In this document: piece after piece, positions 50,464-58,649 of the stretch
How positions within the stretch are numbered: position 1 is the stretch's first letter
Layout of the letters: every line of letters begins with the position of its first letter
NCBI RefSeq assembly: GCF_014050145.1
Contig: NZ_JACFYF010000003.1
Coordinates: 248,001 to 312,000 of the forward strand
Source of the DNA: Vibrio marinisediminis
GTDB lineage: Bacteria > Pseudomonadota > Gammaproteobacteria > Enterobacterales > Vibrionaceae
Length of the DNA stretch: 64,000 bases
Reading direction: 5' to 3'
Program-made: the position numbers and the translations under genes
The notes under the pieces: model-generated
What the model was told of the DNA's origin: nothing
Database searches by the model: none
What the model saw: the letters and a program-made list of their open reading frames with translations, nothing else

Positions 50464-50495
50464 TAACTGTAGAATTTCTTGGTGTCCTACAGTTA
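50464..50495 (+). other. stem-loop or operator before flp
   Basis: TAACTGTAG (50464-50472) and CTACAGTTA (50487-50495) are perfect complements with a 14-base loop, 65 bases before the flp ATG. No T run follows, so a terminator is unlikely; a leader hairpin or a binding site is possible. Confidence 0.5.
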
Positions 50496-50560
50496 ATTAG
50501 CATTTCCGTTTTGATGAACAGAATGTGAGGAAAATGTCAAATTAATTGAGGGACAGGGAT

Positions 50561-50746
50561 ATGAAAGCAATACGCAATGAAATCCAAAAGTTTATTGAAG
50601 ACGAAGAAGGTTTAACCCTTTTGGAGTACATCTTGGGTGCGGCACTCATCGTTGCAGCATTATTATCGATTGGTTTTTGGCAAGCGTTGGCTGATAAATT
50701 TACCGACGTTGCGAGTGAGATTGGTTCCATAGAGCCAACAGAGTAA
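50561..50746 (+). CDS. flp: Flp-family type IVb pilin
   Basis: The 61-residue prepilin has a short charged leader ending in Gly17, then LTLLEYILGAALIVAALLSIG; Glu and Tyr are at positions +5 and +6 of the mature protein, the Flp signature. The rest is one hydrophobic helix and a short acidic tail. It is the major subunit of the Tad pilus. ATG 50561 follows AGGGACAGGG; the frame opens at 50546. First gene of the tad operon, 10 bases before the peptidase gene. Confidence 0.95.
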   Translation: MKAIRNEIQKFIEDEEGLTLLEYILGAALIVAALLSIGFWQALADKFTDVASEIGSIEPTE

Positions 50747-50756
50747 CCAATAGATT

Positions 50757-51257
50757 ATGGCGATATACAGTACATTCATTTTTGCTTTTTGGGGCTTACT
50801 TCTGGCGATTGGTGTCTCTGATGCACAGAGGCACCGAATCCCCAATAAGATGGTTTTACTGTTATTGATTATTACCATTTGCCATATTTTCTTGTACGGC
50901 ATTGAACAGTGGATGGATCACTTATTGGGTGGGTTGCTTGCTTTCATTGTTTCGCTTCTCTTTTACTGGAAGCGAGCAATGGCCGCAGGGGATGTGAAGT
51001 TGCTGTTTGTTGTTGGGCTCTGGCTTGGGATGGATAAACTCGCAGGAGCCTCGGCTTGCATCATTTTAGCTGGTGGCGTAATTGGCTGTTTTTACTTGGT
51101 TCAGTTTCTAGCTTTATCAGGCATCTCTTGGCAACACAACATTAAGAGCTACTACTACCAAAGAGTGAGTTTTAAGTTTCAACATCAAACTCGATTGGTT
51201 ATTCCTTTTGCTCCAGCAGTGGTGATAGGGCTAGCAAGTTACAACTACTTTTATTAG
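50757..51257 (+). CDS. tadV: Flp prepilin peptidase TadV (CpaA)
   Basis: The 166-residue membrane protein has the aspartic prepilin peptidase layout, with Asp22 in GVSDAQRHRIPN and Asp79 in AMAAGDVKLLF. The second motif is normally GxGD; here the first Gly is Ala (A76-A77-G78-D79), while the catalytic Asp is kept. It is smaller than PilD and lacks the methylase domain, as expected for TadV. It processes Flp and the pseudopilins. Confidence 0.92.
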   Translation: MAIYSTFIFAFWGLLLAIGVSDAQRHRIPNKMVLLLLIITICHIFLYGIEQWMDHLLGGLLAFIVSLLFYWKRAMAAGDVKLLFVVGLWLGMDKLAGASACIILAGGVIGCFYLVQFLALSGISWQHNIKSYYYQRVSFKFQHQTRLVIPFAPAVVIGLASYNYFY

Positions 51258-51266
51258 GGGGATTAG

Positions 51267-52577
51267 ATGGGATCATCGTTAAAAAATGAACTGGTGCCGC
51301 AAATTTCACCTCCTAAAGTACCGGCAAATAGTAAAGCATTAGGTATTCCTGCGGTGGTTGTTGAGAACCTATTACTTAAGTTCTTATATGCCTACCCTAA
51401 GAGCGATTTGATCGAATTAACACAGCGTTTGGCAGTGGTGTCACATATCGTTGAAGATGCGTTAGTGCAATTAAGAAATCGAAATTTAGTGGCGGTTTAT
51501 CAGCCAACAACTGATTTTTCCAGCAGTGTCTATTCCGATGTTCGCTATGGATTAACCGAACTAGGTATTTCAGAAGCGGATACGGCTTACCACAAAGATG
51601 CGTATTTAGGACCGCTCCCTATCGCTTTGAGTGAATACATCGACGTGATACAAGCGCAAGATATTCGAGTGCAACCTATTACCCGCAGTGATGTAAATCG
51701 AGCTTTAGCTGATGTTTATGGTTCTCATCATTTAGTGCCGATATTAGGTCCTGCGATTAACTCTGGTCGTGCATTACTTCTTTATGGGCATGCTGGTACA
51801 GGTAAAAGCTTTGTTGCTTCTAAAGTACTCAATGCGTTAAGCACTTCCGTTTTTATTCCATACGCAGTGTATGCCGATGGCAACATCATCCGTGTTTTTT
51901 CTGCTCAACATCACCGTCGATTGGATGACAATCACAGTCAGAAGTTTGCCAGTTTGGAGAGCCATTACGATAAACGCTGGGTGCTTTGTGAGCGACCAAA
52001 CATTCAAGTGGGCGGTGAATTGACCATGGAGATGTTGGAGGTCAATCAGAATGAGCATAACCGTGTTTGGAACGCACCACTGCAGATGATGGCTAATAAT
52101 GGCATTTTGGTTATTGATGATTTGGGTAGGCAAAGTATGCCCGTGGAAGCGCTACTCAATCGTTGGATAGTCCCCATGGAGTACATGGTCGATCATTTAA
52201 GTTTGCCTAATGGTCAACAAATCAGTGTGCCTTTTTACTTAACGCTCGCCTTCTCATCAAATTTGCCGCCAAGTTCTATCGCAGACCCTGCATTTTTACG
52301 ACGTATTGGCTACAAAATTGAGTTTAACCCTCTAGATGAGTCGGACTATATCGAATTGTGGAATGCCGTTGCTAAAGAAAAGCAGCTTGAGCTATGTGAC
52401 GGTTTTTTTGATGTGCTGTTTGAGCTTCATCGCGACCGCCAAGTCGAGTTTTATCCTTGTTTACCCAAAGATTTACTTGGAATTAGTCGAGATATATTAG
52501 TGTTTGATGAACAAGAGAGATTAGTGTCTCCAATGATATTGCGTAGTGCTTGGGGATTATATTTCACCATTGATTGA
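51267..52577 (+). CDS. AAA-like ATPase of the tad locus
   Basis: The 436-residue protein has a helix-rich N-terminal part with winged-helix-like character (about 30-105), then an ATPase core with Walker A GHAGTGKS (174-181), Walker B GILVIDDLG (279-287) and a candidate arginine finger in DPAFLRRIGYKIEF (340-353). No membrane segment is seen. Similar ATPases occur in tad loci of other vibrios and pseudomonads, but I know of no defined role. It is distinct from the TadA motor and the TadZ ParA-like protein. It lies between tadV and rcpC in the operon. Confidence 0.75.
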   Translation: MGSSLKNELVPQISPPKVPANSKALGIPAVVVENLLLKFLYAYPKSDLIELTQRLAVVSHIVEDALVQLRNRNLVAVYQPTTDFSSSVYSDVRYGLTELGISEADTAYHKDAYLGPLPIALSEYIDVIQAQDIRVQPITRSDVNRALADVYGSHHLVPILGPAINSGRALLLYGHAGTGKSFVASKVLNALSTSVFIPYAVYADGNIIRVFSAQHHRRLDDNHSQKFASLESHYDKRWVLCERPNIQVGGELTMEMLEVNQNEHNRVWNAPLQMMANNGILVIDDLGRQSMPVEALLNRWIVPMEYMVDHLSLPNGQQISVPFYLTLAFSSNLPPSSIADPAFLRRIGYKIEFNPLDESDYIELWNAVAKEKQLELCDGFFDVLFELHRDRQVEFYPCLPKDLLGISRDILVFDEQERLVSPMILRSAWGLYFTID

Positions 52578-52594
52578 CAGGGAGATTTCGCCTT

Positions 52595-53344
52595 ATGAGC
52601 CGAAGTCAGATTTTAATGTTATTGCTCCTATCAGTGGTTTTTGGGTTAGGTGCAGTTTATGTAGCAAAAAGTTGGATGGATACTCAATCTCAACCGACCG
52701 TTGAGTTAGAAGAAGTTGAGCGCCACCCAGTACTGATTGCTGCCAATGTATTGGAACCAGGAACGATTTTACAAGAAAAGCACTTTTCTACTAAGCAAAT
52801 GGAAGTGGATTGGATTGATGAGACAACACTGAAATCTCCTGAAGAAGCCGTAGGTAAAATAGTCGCCAACACTATTTATGCTGGGGAGTTAATTAGCCCC
52901 AATCGCATAGCCGTAAAGGGTGAAGGTGCCACATTAGCGGCGCTAATTCCTGAAAATAAACGTGCAGTGACCATTCGTGTTAACGATGTTGTCGGTGTGG
53001 CTGGTTTCCTATTACCAGGAAACAAAGTGGATGTGCTTAATACAATTAGCTCTCGGGGCGGTGCAAACACGAGGACAGTATTGAAAAATATTAAGGTACT
53101 CGCCGTCGACCAAACCGCAAAAACGAAAGACAACAAACCCGTGATTGTGCGCGCAGTTACTTTAGAAGTAACACCGAAAGAAGCAGAGAAGTTACTTACT
53201 GAAAATAGTAAAGGTGATATTCAACTTGCTCTACGTAATCCACATGAAGTGGACAAGCCAGTTGTTGCAAAACGCAGAGCTCCAGCGCCAAGTGTGACCG
53301 TAATTAAAGGAGCTCAGACATCGAAAGTCCGAGTGAGCAATTAG
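52595..53344 (+). CDS. rcpC: Flp pilus assembly protein RcpC/CpaB
   Basis: The 249-residue protein has one N-terminal membrane segment (about 5-22) followed by a periplasmic SAF-type domain (about 45-115, PVLIAANVLEPGTILQ and VGKIVANTIYAGELISPNRI) and an RcpC C-terminal domain ending in VRVSN. It helps assemble or stabilise the secretin pore. ATG 52595 follows GGGAG; the frame opens at 52574 within the ATPase stop region. The C-terminal 45 residues are basic and Pro-rich. Confidence 0.92.
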   Translation: MSRSQILMLLLLSVVFGLGAVYVAKSWMDTQSQPTVELEEVERHPVLIAANVLEPGTILQEKHFSTKQMEVDWIDETTLKSPEEAVGKIVANTIYAGELISPNRIAVKGEGATLAALIPENKRAVTIRVNDVVGVAGFLLPGNKVDVLNTISSRGGANTRTVLKNIKVLAVDQTAKTKDNKPVIVRAVTLEVTPKEAEKLLTENSKGDIQLALRNPHEVDKPVVAKRRAPAPSVTVIKGAQTSKVRVSN

Positions 53345-53351
53345 GTGACTT

Positions 53352-54818
53352 ATGAAAACAATAATATTTCTGTTATATCCGCTGCTTTTGCTTAGCTTTT
53401 CTGCCCAGGCAGCGACGGCGCAATCTGGCAAGGTAGTGAGCGTTCCGCATCATCAGTCAACACAACTGATGATATCGGGTAAAGCGAAGAAAGTGACCTT
53501 AGGTGATCCTGCTGTGGTTGATATGGTTATTTTGCGCTCTAACGAACTGTTTCTTATAGGTAAGCGACTCGGGACCACCAACATAACTGTCTGGGATTCT
53601 CGCGGTCGGATTATTGAGTCATTCAATGTGGAAGTAACCCACGATATCAATAGCTTAAAAGCAAAGCTTCACCAATTTATGCCCAATGAGCGGATAGAAG
53701 TACACAGCTCACAAGACAAAATTGTGCTTAAAGGCTTGGTCAGTAGCCAACAGAATATGGAGACCGCGATTAAGCTAGCCGAAACGTTTTCACTGGGTGA
53801 GTCGGCAGATGAAAATGATGATGGAAAAGATGAGCAAATTGAAAAAAGTTCTGTGATCAATTTACTGAATATCGGTGGAGCACAACAAGTCACACTTGAG
53901 GTGACGGTCGCTGAGGTTCAACGCTCTTTAGTTCGTCGTTTTGATTCCAATTTCCATTTCTTCCAGCAAAGTGGCGATTTTACCTGGGGGGCGACAACGA
54001 CAGGCGCAGGTATTACCGATATCGGCCCTATACTCAATGTACCATCAGTGGATAATTTTGGTTTCTTAGGTTCGTTTGTTGATAGCAATACACTGTTCAC
54101 GTTTGCCCTCGATATCGCCAAGCAAAATGGTGTGGCCAAAATACTAGCAGAGCCAAGTTTAACCGCACTAAGTGGTACAAAAGCAGAATTTTTGGCTGGG
54201 GGCGAGTTCCCGATTCCAGTACCAAACGAAGATGGAATTACTATCGATTACAAAGAGTTTGGTGTATCGCTTGATTTTATTCCTTACGTGTTAAGTGACC
54301 AGAAAATTAATCTGCAAATGATGGTTGATGTGAGTGAAGTGGCGAACTCAGGGGTACTGACTTATAACCCGAGTGACGTTAATGCGACGTTTTTTGTTCC
54401 ACCAATCACTAAGCGTAGTGCGGGTAGTACTCTTGAACTTGCGGATGGACAAACCATCGGTATTGCCGGTTTGTTAAGTGAAAATGCCCGCAACGTATCG
54501 GACGGTATTCCAGGCTTATCCGATGTCCCAGTACTTGGGCAATTGTTTAAATCAGAAGAGTATACCTCTGGTGAAACTGAGCTGGTGATTCTAGTCACAC
54601 CTAGACTCGCGAAGCCGATAGATCGCCGCAATATCACTTTGCCAACTGACGGCTTTGTTAGTCCTAATGATGTGGAATTCTACCTGCTTGGTCAGGGGGC
54701 TCGCTTGGATTTTGATAAGTATAAATTACCTGCAAATACGCAAAATAATAACAATGACACCATGGAATTTGGTTCGGCTGAAGGTGGCTCAGAGGGTAAA
54801 TTTGGGCACAGTCTATAG
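53352..54818 (+). CDS. rcpA: Tad secretin RcpA/CpaC
   Basis: The 488-residue protein has a Sec signal peptide (MKTIIFLLYPLLLLSFSAQA), an N-terminal pilus-secretin domain (about 35-100, SGKAKKVTLGDPAVVD and VWDSRGRIIESFNVEV), a BON-like domain, and the C-terminal secretin domain (about 245-435) with VPVLGQLFKSEEYTSGETELVILVTPRL. It forms the outer-membrane pore for the Tad pilus. An acidic insert (ESADENDDGKDEQIEKS) lies in the middle. Confidence 0.96.
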   Translation: MKTIIFLLYPLLLLSFSAQAATAQSGKVVSVPHHQSTQLMISGKAKKVTLGDPAVVDMVILRSNELFLIGKRLGTTNITVWDSRGRIIESFNVEVTHDINSLKAKLHQFMPNERIEVHSSQDKIVLKGLVSSQQNMETAIKLAETFSLGESADENDDGKDEQIEKSSVINLLNIGGAQQVTLEVTVAEVQRSLVRRFDSNFHFFQQSGDFTWGATTTGAGITDIGPILNVPSVDNFGFLGSFVDSNTLFTFALDIAKQNGVAKILAEPSLTALSGTKAEFLAGGEFPIPVPNEDGITIDYKEFGVSLDFIPYVLSDQKINLQMMVDVSEVANSGVLTYNPSDVNATFFVPPITKRSAGSTLELADGQTIGIAGLLSENARNVSDGIPGLSDVPVLGQLFKSEEYTSGETELVILVTPRLAKPIDRRNITLPTDGFVSPNDVEFYLLGQGARLDFDKYKLPANTQNNNNDTMEFGSAEGGSEGKFGHSL

Positions 54819-54827
54819 GAGACGAAA

Positions 54828-55055
54828 ATGAAAAGCACAATCACAATAAGCATGATTTTCATCTCGTTAAGCCTTGTCGGCTGCGCGAATGACCCAGAGC
54901 TTGGCATCACCGTAAGCCAGTTGAGAGCAGAGCAAACCTACAACCCTAATGCATCGCAAGAGAACTTGGGATATGTGCCAGAAGGACATGGACCGCGCTC
55001 ACAAACTAGCCTTAAAGGATACCCTAGCGCTGGTGTAGCAAAAAAACGCAAGTGA
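54828..55055 (+). CDS. small tad-locus lipoprotein
   Basis: The 75-residue protein has a lipoprotein signal with lipobox LVGC (cleavage before Cys19). The mature part has the segment NPNASQENLGYVPEGHGPRS and a basic C-terminus. It is nine bases after rcpA and 21 before the TadG-like gene. I cannot name a family; position suggests a pilotin or an accessory of the secretin. Confidence 0.8.
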   Translation: MKSTITISMIFISLSLVGCANDPELGITVSQLRAEQTYNPNASQENLGYVPEGHGPRSQTSLKGYPSAGVAKKRK

Positions 55056-55076
55056 TAGATTCACTTGGGAGGGACT

Positions 55077-56405
55077 ATGTTAGTTCTCAATCAAAAAACA
55101 CCAAGAAGGAAACAGCAAGGTATTACCTTGGTGCTAGTCAGTTTAGTCATGTTGTTTCTATTAGGGATGGCGGGGTTCAGTATCGATCTTAACCACCAAG
55201 TTTTAAATAAAACACGATTGCAAAATGCGGTTGATTCAGCCGCGTTGTCTGCGGCGGTGGTGGCGGATGAAACCGGTGATGTGTCGTTAGCCGAGGCGGC
55301 CGCAAGGGCTACGTTAACAAGCTTTATTGGGGAATCCGGCAATGGTGAGCTAGCGATAAGTGATGAGTCAACCACGGTTACCTTCTCATCTGATTTGGAA
55401 TCCTTTTCCCTTGCTGGCGCATTCTCACCTCCGGCAGGTGATGATGATATTTATGTCAGAGTTTTAGTGCAAGATATCGAACTACAACAGTTTTTAAGCC
55501 ATATATTCGGATTTGGAAAAGATGTCTCGGCGAGTGCGGTAGCGGGAAGAAGTGCGGCGATCAGTGAGGTTTGTAATATCACACCAATTGCCATGTGTGG
55601 CAACCCATTAGGAGATGCGGATGATGCTTGGGGTTACCAGCAAGAAGGGATAGATATTCTCAACACTGCGGATAATTCAGCCGATCAAATACATGAGCTG
55701 AAAATTGGTTCGCAAGGTAGCACAGAGATGGGACCAGGGAATTTCCATCTGCTCGACTTCGGTCAAGTTGCTGATTCAGGTGGAAATGGCAATGGCAATG
55801 GCAACGGAAATGGTGGCGGAGGCGGTGGTGCTGCTCTCGTCCGTCAGGCTTTAGCCGGAGCCTACAATGGTTGTGCGGCTGTTGGTGAAACAGTATTAAC
55901 CAAGCCGGGTAACAGTATTGGTCCAGTAGCCCAAGGTTTGAACACTCGTCTTAATAAATTCCAAGGTCCAATGAAGGATGACGGCACTGTTCCGCCAGAT
56001 AAATACGTTAAAGAGCCAAGCACACGAGCGGAAGAGGGAGAGAGCTATGCGGGTAACTTTTACTACAGCAATTACGTGGAACAACTAGCAAGTTGCCAAG
56101 ACCCAGACGGGGGCGGTATTTGTGACCAAGGCAGTTACTTACCTGAGAGCGGCTCCAGTGGTCGAAGAATATTGCGTATCCCCATTGTTGATTGCACGGA
56201 TGCCGGCGGGAAAACGACTTATGACGTACTTGGCTTTGGTTGTTTCTTCTTACTGCAGAGTGTCGGACAGTCTGGGAATAGTTCAGTGTTTGGTCAATTT
56301 CTTTTTGATTGCTTAATCAATAATGGGTCAACAGGTCTCGAGCCAGAAGATGCCGGTTTGTATCGCATTCAATTGTATAAAGACCCGTTTAGTGGGGCAT
56401 CGTGA
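55077..56405 (+). CDS. TadG-like pilus assembly protein
   Basis: The 442-residue protein starts with a prepilin-like leader (RRKQQG) and a membrane segment (about 16-36), then the TadG-type text GFSIDLNHQVLNKTRLQNAVDSAALSAA. The remainder is periplasmic. Residues 235-251 are a Gly/Asn repeat (GGNGNGNGNGNG then Gly). ATG 55077 follows GGGAGGG; the frame opens at 55065. Likely a pseudopilin or assembly factor; the extracellular fold is unknown to me. Confidence 0.85.
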   Translation: MLVLNQKTPRRKQQGITLVLVSLVMLFLLGMAGFSIDLNHQVLNKTRLQNAVDSAALSAAVVADETGDVSLAEAAARATLTSFIGESGNGELAISDESTTVTFSSDLESFSLAGAFSPPAGDDDIYVRVLVQDIELQQFLSHIFGFGKDVSASAVAGRSAAISEVCNITPIAMCGNPLGDADDAWGYQQEGIDILNTADNSADQIHELKIGSQGSTEMGPGNFHLLDFGQVADSGGNGNGNGNGNGGGGGGAALVRQALAGAYNGCAAVGETVLTKPGNSIGPVAQGLNTRLNKFQGPMKDDGTVPPDKYVKEPSTRAEEGESYAGNFYYSNYVEQLASCQDPDGGGICDQGSYLPESGSSGRRILRIPIVDCTDAGGKTTYDVLGFGCFFLLQSVGQSGNSSVFGQFLFDCLINNGSTGLEPEDAGLYRIQLYKDPFSGAS

Positions 56406-56406
56406 T

Positions 56407-56886
56407 ATGAACATTAATACAAAGATCACCGCCGTGTCGCTAGCGAATACCCGCCGTAAACAGCAGGGGCTCGCTGCGCTGGAATTTATTATCACGCTAC
56501 CTGTTCTATTGATGCTTGCTGTACTGGTCATTGATGTTGGTCAAGCCTTGATTCAATACACTCAAGTGAATAAGGCATTGCAAAATGGCGCTCGCTACGC
56601 CGTGGTAGACACTTACGGCACGTTAGATTTTGGGTCGATAGCGGATGAGGAAAAAATCAAAAATATCGTGGTGTATGGCAAACCGACAATTTCTGATACG
56701 GCTGAACCAATTTTAGATTTCCTCAACTTGGAGAATGTATCGCTTGTTTCTCCAACGCCAGCAACCAAAGAGGTGACACTCAATGCCTCATTCACCTATA
56801 CCCCATTCTTTTCGGAGTTGCCATTCACCGATACCTCGTTGGCATTTTCTTTTGATGCTGCGGCAAAAATGAGGACGTCCCCATGA
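56407..56886 (+). CDS. tadE: TadE-like pseudopilin
   Basis: The 159-residue protein has a type IVb leader with cleavage at Gly21: RRKQQG then LAALEFIITLPVLLML, Glu at +5. One membrane helix is followed by a periplasmic domain of about 115 residues. ATG 56407 is one base after the previous stop; the frame opens at 56323 inside the upstream gene. It overlaps the next gene by four bases. Confidence 0.9.
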   Translation: MNINTKITAVSLANTRRKQQGLAALEFIITLPVLLMLAVLVIDVGQALIQYTQVNKALQNGARYAVVDTYGTLDFGSIADEEKIKNIVVYGKPTISDTAEPILDFLNLENVSLVSPTPATKEVTLNASFTYTPFFSELPFTDTSLAFSFDAAAKMRTSP

Positions 56887-57413
56887 AACATTCCATGATG
56901 ACTAAGCGACAAAAAGGGGTGACTCAGGTGGAGTTTATTATCATTGCCACCACGGTCTTATTGTTGTTGTTCGCGATACTTGAATTTGCTGCCTACTTTT
57001 ATTCCACTCAAATGGTCAATGAAGTGACGCGTCGTGCTGCACGTCTAGCCGCGGTATGCCATATCAGTGATCGAGATGACATTCCTCAACTTGGGTCTCT
57101 AACCGCTTTATACCCAGCCGGTTTTACCGCTGACAATATAGAGATCTCATATTTGGATGCTGATGGGGAAGCTGTCGATGTATCTGGTTTTCTGACCACC
57201 CCACCAGCAGATAGTGCCACTTTACAAGCTCAATTTGACCAAGTTCGTTATGTACAAGCTCGTGCGATTAACTACAACTACAACTTTGTTGTGCTCTCAA
57301 CGTTATTAAGCATTACGGGTAATACCCCATCGTTTGAAACTATTTTGCCTGCAGAGAGCCTTGGTATTTTAAGACAGGCGACATCCACTGGTGATGTTAG
57401 GACCGATTGCTAA
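56883..57413 (+). CDS. tadF: TadF-like pseudopilin
   Basis: The 176-residue protein has a leader ending at Gly12 and VTQVEFIIIATTVLLLLFAILEF, with Glu at +5. The periplasmic part has two Cys (in VCHIS and the C-terminal Cys). Its ATG overlaps the tadE stop (ATGA), so translation is coupled. Size and position fit TadF rather than a second TadE, but the two are similar. Confidence 0.87.
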   Translation: MKHSMMTKRQKGVTQVEFIIIATTVLLLLFAILEFAAYFYSTQMVNEVTRRAARLAAVCHISDRDDIPQLGSLTALYPAGFTADNIEISYLDADGEAVDVSGFLTTPPADSATLQAQFDQVRYVQARAINYNYNFVVLSTLLSITGNTPSFETILPAESLGILRQATSTGDVRTDC

Positions 57414-57425
57414 AGGAGTAGCGTG

Positions 57426-58637
57426 ATGCTAAAGCCCGTGAATATAGAAGAGAAGAAAAGCTATCAAACGCTCAAAACCAATTTAACATTGTGGGTCGTT
57501 TATGCGAGTTCGCCATTCAAACAACACATCGATAAGGTGTTGTCTGATTGCATTAATATCAATATTGAATGGATTGAGCTCGCCCATTTTGCGTCCGATA
57601 TGTTGGAAAATAAACCGGCTCCCGACCTGGTTTATATTGAGGTTGGCGATGGATGGGCACAAAAAGTAGCTCATGTTTTTTCTTCAAATAAACACCTTGC
57701 GAATGAAAACAGTACCTTGATCGTTTTTGGTGAAGAGAATGATACGGCTTCATTGAAAATGGCATTGCGGTTAGGCGCGTCTGATTACTTTTCACAAACG
57801 GCAGAATTTGGTGAGCTTTACCCTATGCTCAAGGTGACAGCTGAAGATAAGGTAGCGGCGAGAAAAATGGGCAGTCTAACCTTGTTCATTAATACCAAAG
57901 GGGGGGCTGGAGCCACGACTTTAGCGGCGAATACGGCCGTTGAGTTAGCGTCATACTCGCAAGGGAACGTGTTGCTGGTTGATCTTGATCGACAGTTTAG
58001 TGACGTTGCGGATTACCTTAATAGCCGCCCGAAATACAGCATTAATGATGTGATCAACGCGCTGGGCGACTTGGATGAATTGTCATTAGAAGGGTTGGTT
58101 TACAAACATTCGTCGGGCTTGAGTTGCCTAAGCTTTAGCCCTGACTCTAGGCAAGAAAACTATAAGCTTGCTAGCCAAGTAAGCAAATTGCTTCCGGTTC
58201 TTCGCCAATATTACAGCCATATTGTTATCGATATGTCGCGTGGTATTGAGCATACATTTCAACAGATTGTCTCACCAGCCACCCATGTGTATTTGGTTCT
58301 CCAGCAAAATATTACGTCAGTAAAGCATGCAACTGAGTTAGTAAGAAGTTTAGAGTTCGACTATGGTTTGAAAAGTGAGCAACTTGATTTAATCGTTAAC
58401 CGCTATGAGAAAAAAGCCCCGATTTCACTAAAAGATATCGAAGAAACGCTAGAGGGGAAATCGGTACTGCTGGTTCCAAACAACTTTCAGCTGGCCATGG
58501 AATGCGCCAACTTAGGTAGCCCAATAGTACAAGCAAAGAAAAGTAGTGCGATAAAAACATCATTAGAGGATCTGTCGCACAAAATTGAAATACCTAAGGA
58601 AGAGACCAAAGGTTGGTTTGGCAAACTTTTTAGTTAA
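57426..58637 (+). CDS. tadZ: TadZ/CpaE ParA-like ATPase
   Basis: The 403-residue protein has an N-terminal receiver-like domain (about 20-140) and a MinD/ParA domain with deviant Walker A KGGAGATT (about 157-164) and VLLVDLDRQFSDVADYL. TadZ localises the Tad machinery at the pole or membrane. ATG 57426 follows GGAG; a GTG three bases earlier is an alternative. It is ten bases after tadF. Confidence 0.92.
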   Translation: MLKPVNIEEKKSYQTLKTNLTLWVVYASSPFKQHIDKVLSDCININIEWIELAHFASDMLENKPAPDLVYIEVGDGWAQKVAHVFSSNKHLANENSTLIVFGEENDTASLKMALRLGASDYFSQTAEFGELYPMLKVTAEDKVAARKMGSLTLFINTKGGAGATTLAANTAVELASYSQGNVLLVDLDRQFSDVADYLNSRPKYSINDVINALGDLDELSLEGLVYKHSSGLSCLSFSPDSRQENYKLASQVSKLLPVLRQYYSHIVIDMSRGIEHTFQQIVSPATHVYLVLQQNITSVKHATELVRSLEFDYGLKSEQLDLIVNRYEKKAPISLKDIEETLEGKSVLLVPNNFQLAMECANLGSPIVQAKKSSAIKTSLEDLSHKIEIPKEETKGWFGKLFS

Positions 58638-58649
58638 TGAGGGATAGCT

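Noticed and set aside
50256-50560. A sigma54 promoter before flp (TTGGCAAG near 50449)
   Set aside because: TGGCA is present but no TTGC lies at the required distance downstream.
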